This document shows positions 40,258-49,073 of a stretch of 64,000 nt of DNA, piece by piece. The position numbers were made by a program, and so were the translations under genes. The notes under the pieces were generated by a model. The model was not told where the DNA came from. It made no database searches and saw nothing but the letters and a program-made list of their open reading frames with translations. Source of the stretch: Rhizobium chutanense (GTDB lineage Bacteria; Pseudomonadota; Alphaproteobacteria; Rhizobiales; Rhizobiaceae); the NCBI RefSeq assembly GCF_002531935.1, contig NZ_NWSV01000001.1:124001-188000 (forward strand). Reading direction: 5' to 3'. Every line of letters begins with the position of its first letter. Position 1 is the first letter of the stretch.

Positions 40258-40695
40258 CAGAACCTCGCGGCGGCTTCTCTGCGCTCCCGGATTTCGGAGC
40301 ATGCTCAGTCAACCACACGAATGACAAAATTCTCTGTGTGCGTTGCATCAATTGCGACGTTTAATCACCGAAAACGCCGACGACAAGCACAATCGCTGTC
40401 TGCTTTTAATTTAATCGATTCGGGTTACCGGGAAGTTTGCCGGCATGGGCAAATCCAGGAAAATGCGAAGCGGCTTTCCCGGGCGAGACGCGCCGCGATT
40501 TTGCCGGCAATCGGGTAAAAACAACCGATTGGAGCGGTTCTGCGCTTCGACGGAAATTTGAGCCCCTCTCACAAAACTAGCCTTTTTCGCTCAATATTGA
40601 TCGCGTTCCACCCCTGCGCATGGACAAGCCACGGCTTTTGGCGCAATCTGGTGTTAACGATTTGTTAACGATTGGAATTTCGGAGGCCGGCGCCC
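40258..40695. other. 438-bp intergenic region between sdhC and a secreted-protein gene
   Basis: No gene is seen here. The left part must hold the sdh promoter (minus strand), but I cannot pick a convincing -35/-10 pair. The middle (about 40380-40500) has mixed composition without repeats. The right end carries a perfect CtrA-type box at 40654-40669 and a GGAGG ribosome-binding site for the plus-strand gene. Confidence 0.6.
40654..40669 (+). promoter_or_regulatory. CtrA-type binding site
   Basis: TTAA (40654-40657), 7 bp (CGATTTG), TTAAC (40665-40669): an exact match to the alphaproteobacterial CtrA consensus TTAA-N7-TTAAC. It ends 26 bp before the ATG of the secreted-protein gene. So close to the start it would overlap the core promoter, which suits either class of CtrA control. 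The flanks form a direct repeat GTTAACGAT-TT-GTTAACGAT. Confidence 0.6.
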
Positions 40696-41184
40696 ATGTT
40701 TCGCAGTCTGTCCGTCGTCACCCTGCTTGCCCTGTCCGCGCTCGTCGCACTGCCCGCCACCGCCGGCGAACGCCGCCACGGCGAGCGCTTTTTCGGCCAT
40801 CGCCACAATTTCCACAACGGATTGTTTCTTGGCGAGCGTGCGGGCTGGCGCAATCGCGGCATCCTCCATGCTTTCGGCCCCCGATACGTCAGGGACCGGA
40901 TGCCGTTCCTGAAGCGGTTTTCATCCCCGGCGACAAATCGCATCGCCCGCGGCCCTCTGGTCATCATCGCACCCCAGGCACCGGGTAGCGACAGCGGCGG
41001 CACCTATTCCGGCTCTTCCTATGCCTATCAGGTCGATGGCGGAACTTATGTCGGCGGCAACGGCTATGGATATGGTCCCGCGGCACGGCCCGAGCCGCAG
41101 ACCCCGAAGGCGAAGGTCATCGACGTCGCCATCCAGGACGACCCCTGCACCTACGAGGCCAATGTCTGCGTCATCCGGCCTTAG
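40696..41184 (+). CDS. Small secreted protein of unknown function
   Basis: 162 residues. A clear signal peptide (MFRSLSVVTLLALSALVALPATAG) is followed by a basic histidine/arginine-rich section (RRHGERFFGHRHNFHNG) and a Gly/Tyr/Ser-rich low-complexity stretch (GGTYVGGNGYGYGPAA); two cysteines near the C-terminus (DDPCTYEANVCVIRP) may form a disulfide. No family is recognised. The start at 40696 follows CGGAGG; a TTG at 40672 is less likely. A CtrA-type box precedes it. Its stop codon interlocks with that of the convergent Rid gene (TTAG). Confidence 0.78.
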   Translation: MFRSLSVVTLLALSALVALPATAGERRHGERFFGHRHNFHNGLFLGERAGWRNRGILHAFGPRYVRDRMPFLKRFSSPATNRIARGPLVIIAPQAPGSDSGGTYSGSSYAYQVDGGTYVGGNGYGYGPAARPEPQTPKAKVIDVAIQDDPCTYEANVCVIRP

Positions 41185-41588
41185 AATATTTGCCGGCCCC
41201 CGCTTTTTCGCGACGCGGCTACGTCGATACGGACGGCGCACATCGGCGGGAGATTCTTGTCCTCGAACGTCGCCCGGCGTGGCGTTCCGCCATCCGGCAT
41301 CCAGGCACCCCATACTCTGTTCATTTCCTCGAACGAGGCAAGATCCCTGAGCCAGATATTGGCGAGTATGATCTCCGACTTGTCGGTACCTTCGCGCAGC
41401 AGCATGTCATTGATGCGCTCCAGTATTTCGTTGGTTTGCGCTGTCACGCTCGCTCCCCTCGTCAGATTTGCGACTTGGCCCGGCAGGTAGGCGGCATCTG
41501 CAAGGAGTGTATCATCAACTTTGGCTTGCCCCGTCATCGTATTCGCAGACTTCCATGAATGCTTGAGATCGGGCCGTCGACCCATCAT
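41181..41588 (-). CDS. Rid (YjgF/YER057c/UK114) family protein
   Basis: 135 residues. AAYLPGQVANLTRGASVTAQTNEILERIN and the C-terminal half (IWLRDLASFEEMNRVW) mark the Rid family. The arginine that binds substrate carboxylates is retained (TPRRATFED), but the acidic residue of archetypal RidA is Asp (VRIDVAA) rather than Glu, so it probably belongs to another Rid subgroup. The N-terminus (residues 1-20) is unlike the family's usual start and may be misassigned; MTGQAKVDD is a better-fitting start (41534). Rid proteins hydrolyse enamines and imines, matching the imine chemistry predicted for the nearby island. Confidence 0.82.
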   Translation of the reverse strand: MMGRRPDLKHSWKSANTMTGQAKVDDTLLADAAYLPGQVANLTRGASVTAQTNEILERINDMLLREGTDKSEIILANIWLRDLASFEEMNRVWGAWMPDGGTPRRATFEDKNLPPMCAVRIDVAASRKSGGRQIF

Positions 41589-41764
41589 CGGATCACTATG
41601 GAGCTTCGCTCGCCACCCCGGTAGAGCGAATTAAATTGACCCGATATAATGGAAGCTGAACGCGCCTGAGGCACGTCGCACCAAACTTGATTCATACGAC
41701 GTCTTTAGGTGCTTTGACGAATGTCGTTGTCACAAAACCGCCGCGTACTTTTGTGCGACATGCG

Positions 41765-42634
41765 TTAGCTCGACAGTATGGCCGTATGTCGCGAAATGAA
41801 GTCCACAAGATACCGCGCGCCTTCGGCCGTCTCGGACTGAGCATACAGACCGATCTCGATGCGCACCGGACCGGGCAGGTCCGTCGATTTGTCGAGTGTC
41901 CGGCAGCCCTCCGGTTTCGTTGTGAGCATCATCGGTGCAATACCGATACCGACGCGAACCGCAGTCGCCATGGCCACTAGCGTCGATGCGACGCAAGCCA
42001 TCTTCCACTTGACGTTCCGCTGCGACAGAGCCGCAATCGTCGGGAGCGTCCAGGGACACTCCTCCTCGAACATAATGATGGGCAGCGGCTTTTCCGCATC
42101 CACCACAAAGTCGGATCTGACCGTCCACATCAAATATTCGGTCCAGATCAAGGTCGGTTTTCGGGAGAGGCAGGTGATGTCGCAAACCACGAGATCCAGC
42201 TTCCTGTCTTCAAACAGATGGGCGAGACGGCGATTGGGTTCGACGATGATGTCGATATCGACCTTCGGGTTCTGGGCTCTGAAATCACTAAGAATGTCGA
42301 TCAGGTGGCCGGCGGCGAAGTCCTCAACGACGCCGAGGCGAATGCGGTCCTCGATCATCTTGCCTGTCAACCTTTTCTCGACTTCGTCGCTGAGGGCGAC
42401 CATTTCGCGGGCATAAGCCAGCATGATCTGTCCATGGCTCGTCAGCTCGAGGCCTTTTGACGAACGTGAAAACAGCGCAACGCCGACAAGCTCCTCCAGC
42501 TTGCGGATCTGCATGCTCACGGCCGCCTGGGTTCTGTTGAGCTTGACGGCGGCCCCATTGACGGTGCCGATCCCCGCGACGGTCAGAAATGCACGAAGCA
42601 GATAGGAATCAAGATCAAGCATCAGCAGCCGCAT
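41765..42634 (-). CDS. LysR-family regulator of the catabolic island
   Basis: 289 residues: winged helix-turn-helix with LNRTQAAVSMQIRKLEELVGV, then a LysR effector domain (IRLGVVEDFAAGHLIDILSDF). ATG at 42622 (MLDLDSYLLRAF) is an equally good start. It lies between the Rid gene and the polyamine-type ABC genes, all on the minus strand, and probably controls one or both. The effector is unknown. The 176-bp gap before it (41589-41764) is visibly more AT-rich than the surrounding core genes. Confidence 0.86.
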   Translation of the reverse strand: MRLLMLDLDSYLLRAFLTVAGIGTVNGAAVKLNRTQAAVSMQIRKLEELVGVALFSRSSKGLELTSHGQIMLAYAREMVALSDEVEKRLTGKMIEDRIRLGVVEDFAAGHLIDILSDFRAQNPKVDIDIIVEPNRRLAHLFEDRKLDLVVCDITCLSRKPTLIWTEYLMWTVRSDFVVDAEKPLPIIMFEEECPWTLPTIAALSQRNVKWKMACVASTLVAMATAVRVGIGIAPMMLTTKPEGCRTLDKSTDLPGPVRIEIGLYAQSETAEGARYLVDFISRHTAILSS

Positions 42635-42760
42635 TCCATACTTTGTGGCGATCGAGGGCCGATGCCTCTCTGCCTATAAGCGGATATTGGACGAACCATG
42701 TTCTTCCGGCAACTGGCGATCCCTAGCCCGGGGCGCAGCGCAAGCTGCGTCAATGCCAGC

Positions 42761-43825
42761 TTATCGCGCGAAGAGGACGCAGGCTTCGGGGGGAATGGAC
42801 ACGCCCACCTCCTGCCCGCGGGTGAAGGCTATGTCTGGACGGTTCGGGCAAGCCGAGATGATGCGGTCGCCACTGACCAGGTCGAGAACGACATGCCTGA
42901 AGGCACCGAGTGTCACAACGTCGGCAACGCGACCGAGCACGGCCCCGGCACTCCGCGCATCCGACGATATCTCGACGCTTTCCGGCCTCACACAAATCTC
43001 GGCGGCACCTGAAAGGCTTCCCGTGGTCGCGACCGGAAATTCCCAGCCGGATTCGGAGCGAAATTTGCGGGAGCTTTCGCCCGCTGCCGAAATCGAGCCG
43101 TGAATCCAATTCGTCCGTCCCATGAAATCGGCAACGAAACGCGAGTCCGGACGCCAATAGACATCATCCGGTCTGCCGGATTGCATGATTGCTCCACGAT
43201 TCATCACGAATATGCGCTCTCCCAGGCTCATCGCCTCCTCCTGGTCGTGGGTTACCACGATTGCGGTCGAGCCGACCGCGGCAAGCACATCCTTCAATTC
43301 GGTGCGCAGCTCATGCCGAAGTTTGGCGTCGAGGGCCGACAGCGGCTCATCCAGAAGGACGAGGCTCGGATGGGTGGCGAGCGCCCGCGCAAGCGCAACA
43401 CGCTGCTGCTGGCCGCCGCTCAACTGGTGCGGCCGCCGCTGTCCGAAGCCGACGAGCCGGACGAGCTCAAGCATCTCGGCGATGCGGCGAGGTATTTGCC
43501 CCGGCGGATGGTTGCGATGGCGAAGTCCGTAGCCGATATTCTGCTCGACGGTCATATGCGGGAAAAGAGCATAGTGCTGGAACAGCAGCCCGACGTTGCG
43601 CTCATAGGGTTTCAATCCCGCCATCGGCATGCCGTCGATCAAGATCGAGCCTTTATCGGGCCGCTCGAATCCGGCAATGAGCCGAAGAATGGTGGTTTTG
43701 CCGCAGCCGCTCGGTCCAAGCAGTGCGATTGTTTCACCTGGATTCACCGAGAAGGAGATATTACCGAGGGCGACGGTTTCGCCGAAGCGCTTGCTGACCC
43801 CTTGAAATTCCACGGCAGAAATCAT
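42761..43825 (-). CDS. Polyamine-type ABC transporter ATPase (PotA-like)
   Basis: 354 residues. Walker A GPSGCGKTT, Q-loop FQHYALFPHM, signature LSGGQQQRVALARAL, Walker B LVLLDEPLSALDAK and a C-terminal TOBE domain (about 275-354) typical of the PotA/FbpC/MalK group. It powers the two adjacent permeases. It follows the PotC-like gene by 10 bp and ends the operon. Because the nearby amino-acid transporter has no ATPase, shared use is conceivable but families differ. Confidence 0.9.
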   Translation of the reverse strand: MISAVEFQGVSKRFGETVALGNISFSVNPGETIALLGPSGCGKTTILRLIAGFERPDKGSILIDGMPMAGLKPYERNVGLLFQHYALFPHMTVEQNIGYGLRHRNHPPGQIPRRIAEMLELVRLVGFGQRRPHQLSGGQQQRVALARALATHPSLVLLDEPLSALDAKLRHELRTELKDVLAAVGSTAIVVTHDQEEAMSLGERIFVMNRGAIMQSGRPDDVYWRPDSRFVADFMGRTNWIHGSISAAGESSRKFRSESGWEFPVATTGSLSGAAEICVRPESVEISSDARSAGAVLGRVADVVTLGAFRHVVLDLVSGDRIISACPNRPDIAFTRGQEVGVSIPPEACVLFAR

Positions 43826-43835
43826 CGTATTGTCC

Positions 43836-44675
43836 TCAAGAACGAAACAAACCCTGACCGACGACAGTGTCGAAGCCGACGACTCGGTCCAGTATGACGA
43901 TCAGCAATGCGGTGACGGCAATCAGGACCACGGCCGCCGCAGCGATCGTCAGATCGAAAGCCGCGCGCATGTTGCTGACCAGCGTAACAGGCAAGGTCGT
44001 TGCGGACGGATCGCTCAGAAAGAGACTGATCGATACGTCATCTATCGAAATTGCGAAGGCGAAGATCGCGCCGGTGACGACGCCCGTCCGCATGAGCGGC
44101 AGGGTAATGGTCCAGAAGGCCTGGCGCTCGGTAGCACCGAGAACCATTGCCGCTTCCGTCAATCGTCGGTCGCTGCCGAGAAGGCTGGCAAGGCTGGTCC
44201 TGATGCAGTAGGGCAGCGTCACGATCACGTGGCCGAGGAGCAGGCGCGCCATACCATTTGCAATACCGACCTTGGAAAGGAAAAGCAGCAGGCCGAATCC
44301 GATGACGACCGGCGGGACGATGAGTGGCGAGAGGAAGGCCGAAGTCAGCGCTCCCCTTCCCGGAAAATTGCCACGGGCAAGGCCGACAGCCGCTGCAGTT
44401 CCGATCGTGACGGACAGAACCGTCGTCAATGCCGCCAAGATGAGGCTGGTGCGCAGGCTGGCAAGGATATCCGCCTGAGAGACGAGCCGTTCGAACCAGT
44501 GAAGCGACAGCGCAGGCGGCGGCAATGGACCGAGGTAGGTCCTGGCGTCGAAAGCCATGAGGCATGTTATCACCAACGGGATGGCGAGGAACGCCAATCC
44601 AAGGCCGATGACACCATAGGCAAGGGAAACGGCGATCCGGTCTCCGGTTCGCGCGGCAAGAGACTGCATGCTCAT
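43836..44675 (-). CDS. Polyamine-type ABC transporter permease (PotC-like)
   Basis: 279 residues, six predicted helices. The coupling motif EAAMVLGATERQAFWTITLPLMRTGVVTGAIFAF is typical of BPD_transp_1 permeases, and FAISIDDVSISLFLSDPS of PotC-like members. Its start overlaps the PotB-like stop by 4 bp. Substrate class (putrescine/spermidine or a related amine or organic cation) is by family only. Confidence 0.88.
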   Translation of the reverse strand: MSMQSLAARTGDRIAVSLAYGVIGLGLAFLAIPLVITCLMAFDARTYLGPLPPPALSLHWFERLVSQADILASLRTSLILAALTTVLSVTIGTAAAVGLARGNFPGRGALTSAFLSPLIVPPVVIGFGLLLFLSKVGIANGMARLLLGHVIVTLPYCIRTSLASLLGSDRRLTEAAMVLGATERQAFWTITLPLMRTGVVTGAIFAFAISIDDVSISLFLSDPSATTLPVTLVSNMRAAFDLTIAAAAVVLIAVTALLIVILDRVVGFDTVVGQGLFRS

Positions 44676-45556
44676 CGGGAAACCTTCCAGGCCTGCGCAA
44701 ACGTGATAACAGCGACGACCGCCAACGCCACGGCAAGCATGACGAGCGAGATCGCCGCGCCGCTCGGATAATTGGCGATGTCACTGAACCGGGTGTAGAT
44801 GACATTCGACATGAAAAGCACCCGGCCCCTCCCGAGCACCATAGGAATGACGAAGGCGCTGATCGCGAAAGTCAGCGAGACAAGCGCGCTTGAGATCAGA
44901 GCCGGGAAGCTCAGGGGAAGCGTGATCGACAGATGCGCCTTCCATCCCGGCGCGCCGAGGGACTGGGCGGCATCGAGCAGACGCGGATCGATCGATTGCA
45001 TCGCACCAATCAGCGTCAGGGTTGCGACCGGTATGATCGAGTGAACCAGACCCGCAATAACAACGATGTTAATATATTCGCGGCTGTTGGGCGAAAGGCC
45101 AAGCGTCAGGAGGAGGGGTCGGAAGACGCCGACCGACCCGAAGGTCAATTCGATCGCATAAGTCTTGATCAGCACGCTGGAGAGCACAAGCGTAATCAAA
45201 AAACCGAGAGTGAGTGCGCGCATCCGCGGGGAAATGCGCCGCACGATGACGTAGGCAAGCGGGAGTGCCACAAGCTGGCCGATGATCGCGGCAGCTCCAC
45301 CGATCCAGAAGGTTGTCAGCAGGACACTCGCAAACGCCTGGTTTGCAAGCTCATAATAGTTTTGAACCGTTGCCGCGGCATTTTCAACGGAACCGACGCG
45401 ACCCGGCGTAAACTCCTTCAGGCTTTCGATTGCCAGATTGACCAACGGTGACAGAAAACCGAATGCGAACACCAGCAGGGCCGGCCCGAGCGTCAGGGCA
45501 GCATCTCGGCGATCGGGAATTGAAATGGCAACGGGTTGCCGCCTTGCTTGGGTCAT
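44672..45556 (-). CDS. Polyamine-type ABC transporter permease (PotB-like)
   Basis: 294 residues, six predicted helices, with the coupling region DAAQSLGAPGWKAHLSITLPLSFPALISSALVSLTFAISAF. Second gene of the four-gene operon, 95 bp after the binding-protein gene and overlapping the PotC-like gene (ATGA). It forms the heteromeric channel with that permease. Confidence 0.88.
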   Translation of the reverse strand: MTQARRQPVAISIPDRRDAALTLGPALLVFAFGFLSPLVNLAIESLKEFTPGRVGSVENAAATVQNYYELANQAFASVLLTTFWIGGAAAIIGQLVALPLAYVIVRRISPRMRALTLGFLITLVLSSVLIKTYAIELTFGSVGVFRPLLLTLGLSPNSREYINIVVIAGLVHSIIPVATLTLIGAMQSIDPRLLDAAQSLGAPGWKAHLSITLPLSFPALISSALVSLTFAISAFVIPMVLGRGRVLFMSNVIYTRFSDIANYPSGAAISLVMLAVALAVVAVITFAQAWKVSR

Positions 45557-45651
45557 GGTGGAACAGCCTTTTCCTCGCCCTAAACGGGCTATGAGAAAGG
45601 GAGGTTATCGACGTCCGCGTTCACGCCTTCGATAACCTGCCGCGAGGTGCC

Positions 45652-46728
45652 TTAGAGCAGCGGGGCGATGTCCTGTTCCCAGCGCGTGGACCAGGCATCC
45701 TGCTGTTCGAGAACAACATTGTAGTCCGGCACGTAAACGAAGTTCGAAAACTCGTCCGATGTGAAGGACAGATGCTTGAGATTGTCCGGCGTGACCGCCT
45801 TGCTGTTCAGCGGCGCTTCGCCAGCCACCTTGGCGTAGAGCGAATTCATGTCCGGGCTGATCGCGAAGTTGACGAAATCGAGCGTTGCCTTGGTGTTCGG
45901 TCTATTCTTCAATACGCCGAAACCGCTCTGGTAGAGGAAGGCCTTGAAGTTCTTGTCCTTGGTGAAACGAGTAACGGGGAAGTTCTTCGCGACGGCCGCC
46001 CAACCGGGTTCGGCGAAGAAGCCGACGGAGGTCTCGCCCGATGTCAGCGAATTGGTGAAGTCGATGTCGGTGATGGCGACACGGCCGATATTGCCGGATT
46101 TCGCCAAGTCCTTCATGAGCTTCCATCCCGGCTCCATATTCGTTTCACTGCCGCCGGCGTGAAGGGCGAGCGCGACAATCTGGAGCATCATGCTCTGTGT
46201 CGGGCCCGGCCAGCAGATCGCGCCCTTAAGATCGGGGCTCAGCAGATCATCGACGGTCTTCACGGCGATGGGAGCCGTGTCGGTTCGGGCACCGAAATAC
46301 ATGCCGCCGACTGCGCGTGGCACCGCCTTGATATTACCCTTGCCATCGCGAATGATGATTTTCTCGGGAATATTCGCAAGGTTGGGAACATCGGCAGGAT
46401 TGATGGTCTCGAGCCAATCCTCCTTCACCATGCTGTTGAATGAGCCTTCCCAGCCGGCGACGTAGTCGTAGTCGACATTCGGCCAGACGGCCTTGATCTT
46501 TGGAAGGATCGCGCCCGCACCGCCCTGGTGAAGAACCCAGTTGAACGTCGCCGCATTCTGGTCGGCGGCAATCTGCTTCATGGCTTCGACGACATCACCG
46601 CCCCATTCGACGGCGGTAAGACTGCCGTTGTCGGCCGCGGCGGATCTCGCAAACCCGGCCATCGTGCCGGCAATCCCCGCAGCAGCGGCGGACCCGAGGA
46701 AGCGGCGACGTGTCATATCGTGCAACAT
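45652..46728 (-). CDS. Polyamine-type ABC transporter substrate-binding protein (PotD-like), Tat-exported
   Basis: 358 residues. A textbook twin-arginine signal peptide (MTRRRFLGSAAAAGIAG...ARSAAA) directs folded export. The mature part is a PotD/AfuA-like type 2 binding protein (LTAVEWGGDVVEAMKQIAAD, then AGWEGSFNSMVKEDWLE). The aspartate and tryptophan pattern that binds polyamines in E. coli PotD cannot be confirmed by eye. First gene of the operon; the 224-bp gap to the divergent ureohydrolase (46729-46952) should contain promoters for both. Confidence 0.87.
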   Translation of the reverse strand: MLHDMTRRRFLGSAAAAGIAGTMAGFARSAAADNGSLTAVEWGGDVVEAMKQIAADQNAATFNWVLHQGGAGAILPKIKAVWPNVDYDYVAGWEGSFNSMVKEDWLETINPADVPNLANIPEKIIIRDGKGNIKAVPRAVGGMYFGARTDTAPIAVKTVDDLLSPDLKGAICWPGPTQSMMLQIVALALHAGGSETNMEPGWKLMKDLAKSGNIGRVAITDIDFTNSLTSGETSVGFFAEPGWAAVAKNFPVTRFTKDKNFKAFLYQSGFGVLKNRPNTKATLDFVNFAISPDMNSLYAKVAGEAPLNSKAVTPDNLKHLSFTSDEFSNFVYVPDYNVVLEQQDAWSTRWEQDIAPLL

Positions 46729-46952
46729 GGTAAGTTCCCTTTGTTGTCGGCCCTCTGCAGGACCGTTCGCATCGGAGACTGCTTGCAGGTTGCCAACCGC
46801 GATAGTGGGAAAATTCTCGCCGGGTTATAAGGTTTTCTGAATAGCTCGATGAAGGCGCCAGCCGTACGGCGGAGCTCAGCGGAGCCAAGCTATCAACAAT
46901 CGTTATATCCCCTCTCGAATTTTCGCGGTTCCAAGAGAAGCGGACGGCGCCG

Positions 46953-48050
46953 ATGATCACGGCAGCATCAAGACCGTGGGAGCCTGCCTTGACCATTGAC
47001 CGGGATTTTTTGGAAGACCTGAGAAGGCGCTTCGGCAGCGCTGCAGGCGGGGAGATGGAAGATCCGCACTTCCGTGCCGTGGCGGCGAGCGTTTTCAAGG
47101 ACGGCGACAGCCGCAAGTGGCCCTTCGCCGATCCTGCCACCTTTCTGGACGCCCGTTTCATCGAAAACGGCTTGCGGCCCGAGGTACTTGAGATGCTCGA
47201 CGTGGCTCTGATCGGCGTGCCGATGGATCTCGGTGTCACCAATCGCGCCGGCGCGCGGCTGGGGCCGCGGGCCGTCCGGGCGATCGAGCGCGTCGGTCCC
47301 TACGAGCATGTTCTGCGTGTCGCACCGATGGGAGGGCTAAAGGTCGCCGATGTCGGCGACGTGCCGATGCGCAGCCGGTTCGGCCTCGCAGAATGCCACG
47401 CCGACATCGAGGCCTGCTACCGGATGATCTCGGCAACCGGGGTCATTCCGCTGTCGGTCGGCGGCGACCATTCGATCTCCGGCGCCATCCTCAAGGGCTT
47501 GGCGGCCAGCCAGCCGGTCGGCATGATCCATATCGACGCGCATTGCGACACCGCAGGTCCCTATGAGGGTTCCAGGTTCCATCACGGCGCGCCCTTCCGC
47601 GAGGCAGTTCTGGCGGGCGTACTCGACCCGAAGCGTACGATCCAGATCGGCATCCGCGGCGGCGGCGAGTATCTCTGGGAGTTCTCCTTTGCCTCCGGTA
47701 TGACCGTCATCCACGCGGAAGAGGTGGCGGAGATGGGTCTCAAGGCCGTGATCGCAAAGGCTTTGGAGGTCGTCGGCGCCGGTCCAACCTATCTCAGTTT
47801 CGACGTGGACAGCCTCGATCCGGCCTTTGCTCCGGGAACCGGCACGCCAGAAGTGGGCGGGCTTCAGCCGAGGGAGGCCCTGACCCTGCTGCGCGGCTTC
47901 AAAGGCATCAACCTCATCGGTGGCGACGTCGTGGAAATTGCGCCGCAGTACGACAACACCACCAACACTGCGCAAATCGCCGCACAGGTCCTGTTCGAAC
48001 TCCTGTGCCTCGCGATGTTCAGTCCCGCGGTCAGGACAAACGTGACTTGA
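46953..48050 (+). CDS. Ureohydrolase (agmatinase/guanidinobutyrase/arginase family)
   Basis: 365 residues. The binuclear Mn ligands are present: H173 (GGDHSIS), D195-x-H197-x-D199 (HIDAHCD) and D284-x-D286 (SFDVDSLDP). Such enzymes hydrolyse a guanidino group to urea and an amine. It has an unusual N-terminal extension of about 85 residues before the core (VALIGVPMDLGVTNRAGARLGP) compared with 300-320-residue agmatinases. DAHCD rather than DAHTD at the third ligand block suggests a substrate other than agmatine, for example guanidinobutyrate or another guanidino acid (inference). It is divergent from the PotD-like gene and followed by an amino-acid transporter. Confidence 0.86.
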   Translation: MITAASRPWEPALTIDRDFLEDLRRRFGSAAGGEMEDPHFRAVAASVFKDGDSRKWPFADPATFLDARFIENGLRPEVLEMLDVALIGVPMDLGVTNRAGARLGPRAVRAIERVGPYEHVLRVAPMGGLKVADVGDVPMRSRFGLAECHADIEACYRMISATGVIPLSVGGDHSISGAILKGLAASQPVGMIHIDAHCDTAGPYEGSRFHHGAPFREAVLAGVLDPKRTIQIGIRGGGEYLWEFSFASGMTVIHAEEVAEMGLKAVIAKALEVVGAGPTYLSFDVDSLDPAFAPGTGTPEVGGLQPREALTLLRGFKGINLIGGDVVEIAPQYDNTTNTAQIAAQVLFELLCLAMFSPAVRTNVT

Positions 48051-48134
48051 GAACCAGCTCCACAACGGCAGCGTGCGCCGTGCCCGCTGCCGTCCATCAT
48101 CTGTCGCACAATACATCTCAAAAAGGGGAACGAC

Positions 48135-48932
48135 ATGAATGCTCTTATGAAATTGCGCTACGCCGCCACCGCGGCAATTGCCGTGTTCGGCATTCTGGCA
48201 GGGGCCGCTCAGGCTGACGAACTTGCCGATATCAAAGCCGCGGGCGAGATTAACATCGGCATCTTCTCCGATTTCCCGCCCTTCTCTTCGGCAAGCGCCG
48301 ATATGAGCATCAAGGGCTATGACGTCGACGTCGCCCAGAAGATCGCCGACGGGCTCGGCGTGAAACTCAATCTCGTCAGCGTTACTGGCCAGAACAGGAT
48401 CGCCTACCTGAACGACGACCGCGTCGACCTGCTGATGAGCGTCGGCTATTCGAAGGAGCGCGCCGAGGTCATCGATTTTGCCGCGCCGTACGCTCCCTAC
48501 TATATCGCTGTCATCGGTCCAGCCGCGCTGAAGGTGAGCGGCAAGGAAGACCTTGCCGACAAGACCGTTGCCGTCAATCGCGGCACGCTCGAAGACACGT
48601 CACTGACCGCCGCCGCCCCCGGCTCGGCCGCGATCCAGCGCTTCGAGAACTACAATTCGGTCATCCAGGCCTTCATCTCAGGCCAGACCGAGCTGATGGT
48701 CGTCGGCAACGATGTCGGTGCGCAGGTTCTGGCACGACAGGACGCCCTGAAGCCGGAGCAGAAATTCCAACTCCTGAGTTCGCCCTCGCACATTGCGCTC
48801 CGCAAGGGCGAGGAAGGCCTGAAGAAGGCCGTTAATGACAGCGTCGCCGCAATGATCGCCGATGGTTCACTCGACGCAAGCTCGAAGAGCTGGCTGAAAG
48901 CGCCGCTCAACCCCGAAAATCTGAAGGACTGA
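48135..48932 (+). CDS. Amino-acid ABC transporter substrate-binding protein
   Basis: 265 residues. Signal peptide to about residue 27 (AGAAQADEL), then a family-3 solute-binding domain with IFSDFPPFSSASADMSIKGYDVDVAQKIADGLGV. Hydrophilic amino acids or opine-like compounds are typical ligands. It lies 84 bp after the ureohydrolase gene, probably in the same transcript. A 42-bp palindromic repeat follows, before the permease genes. Confidence 0.88.
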   Translation: MNALMKLRYAATAAIAVFGILAGAAQADELADIKAAGEINIGIFSDFPPFSSASADMSIKGYDVDVAQKIADGLGVKLNLVSVTGQNRIAYLNDDRVDLLMSVGYSKERAEVIDFAAPYAPYYIAVIGPAALKVSGKEDLADKTVAVNRGTLEDTSLTAAAPGSAAIQRFENYNSVIQAFISGQTELMVVGNDVGAQVLARQDALKPEQKFQLLSSPSHIALRKGEEGLKKAVNDSVAAMIADGSLDASSKSWLKAPLNPENLKD

Positions 48933-48955
48933 CGGAGCCGCCCCCGCTCATCAAA

Positions 48956-48997
48956 GCATGATGCCGAAAACTGGTAGCAATTTCAGTGGCATCATGC
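48956..48997. repeat. Half RIME-like palindrome (unit A only)
   Basis: GCATGATGCC (48956-48965) and GGCATCATGC (48988-48997), perfect 10-bp arms with a 22-nt loop, match the GAGCATGAT unit of the elements at 2873 and 6188; the AACAGGAT unit is absent. It lies between the binding-protein and permease genes, where such hairpins often raise expression of the binding protein relative to the membrane subunits. Confidence 0.75.
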
Positions 48998-49073
48998 TGC
49001 ATCTCTTGATTGAAAGGCGGATCCGCATGTCGGTCCGACCCAGCCCAGATCATCCGGCCCCAAAGGACAAACG

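Noticed and set aside
41589..41764. TTGACC near TATAAT (about 41636-41650) as a promoter.
   Set aside because: The two hexamers are only about 3 bp apart, far from the required 16-19 bp.
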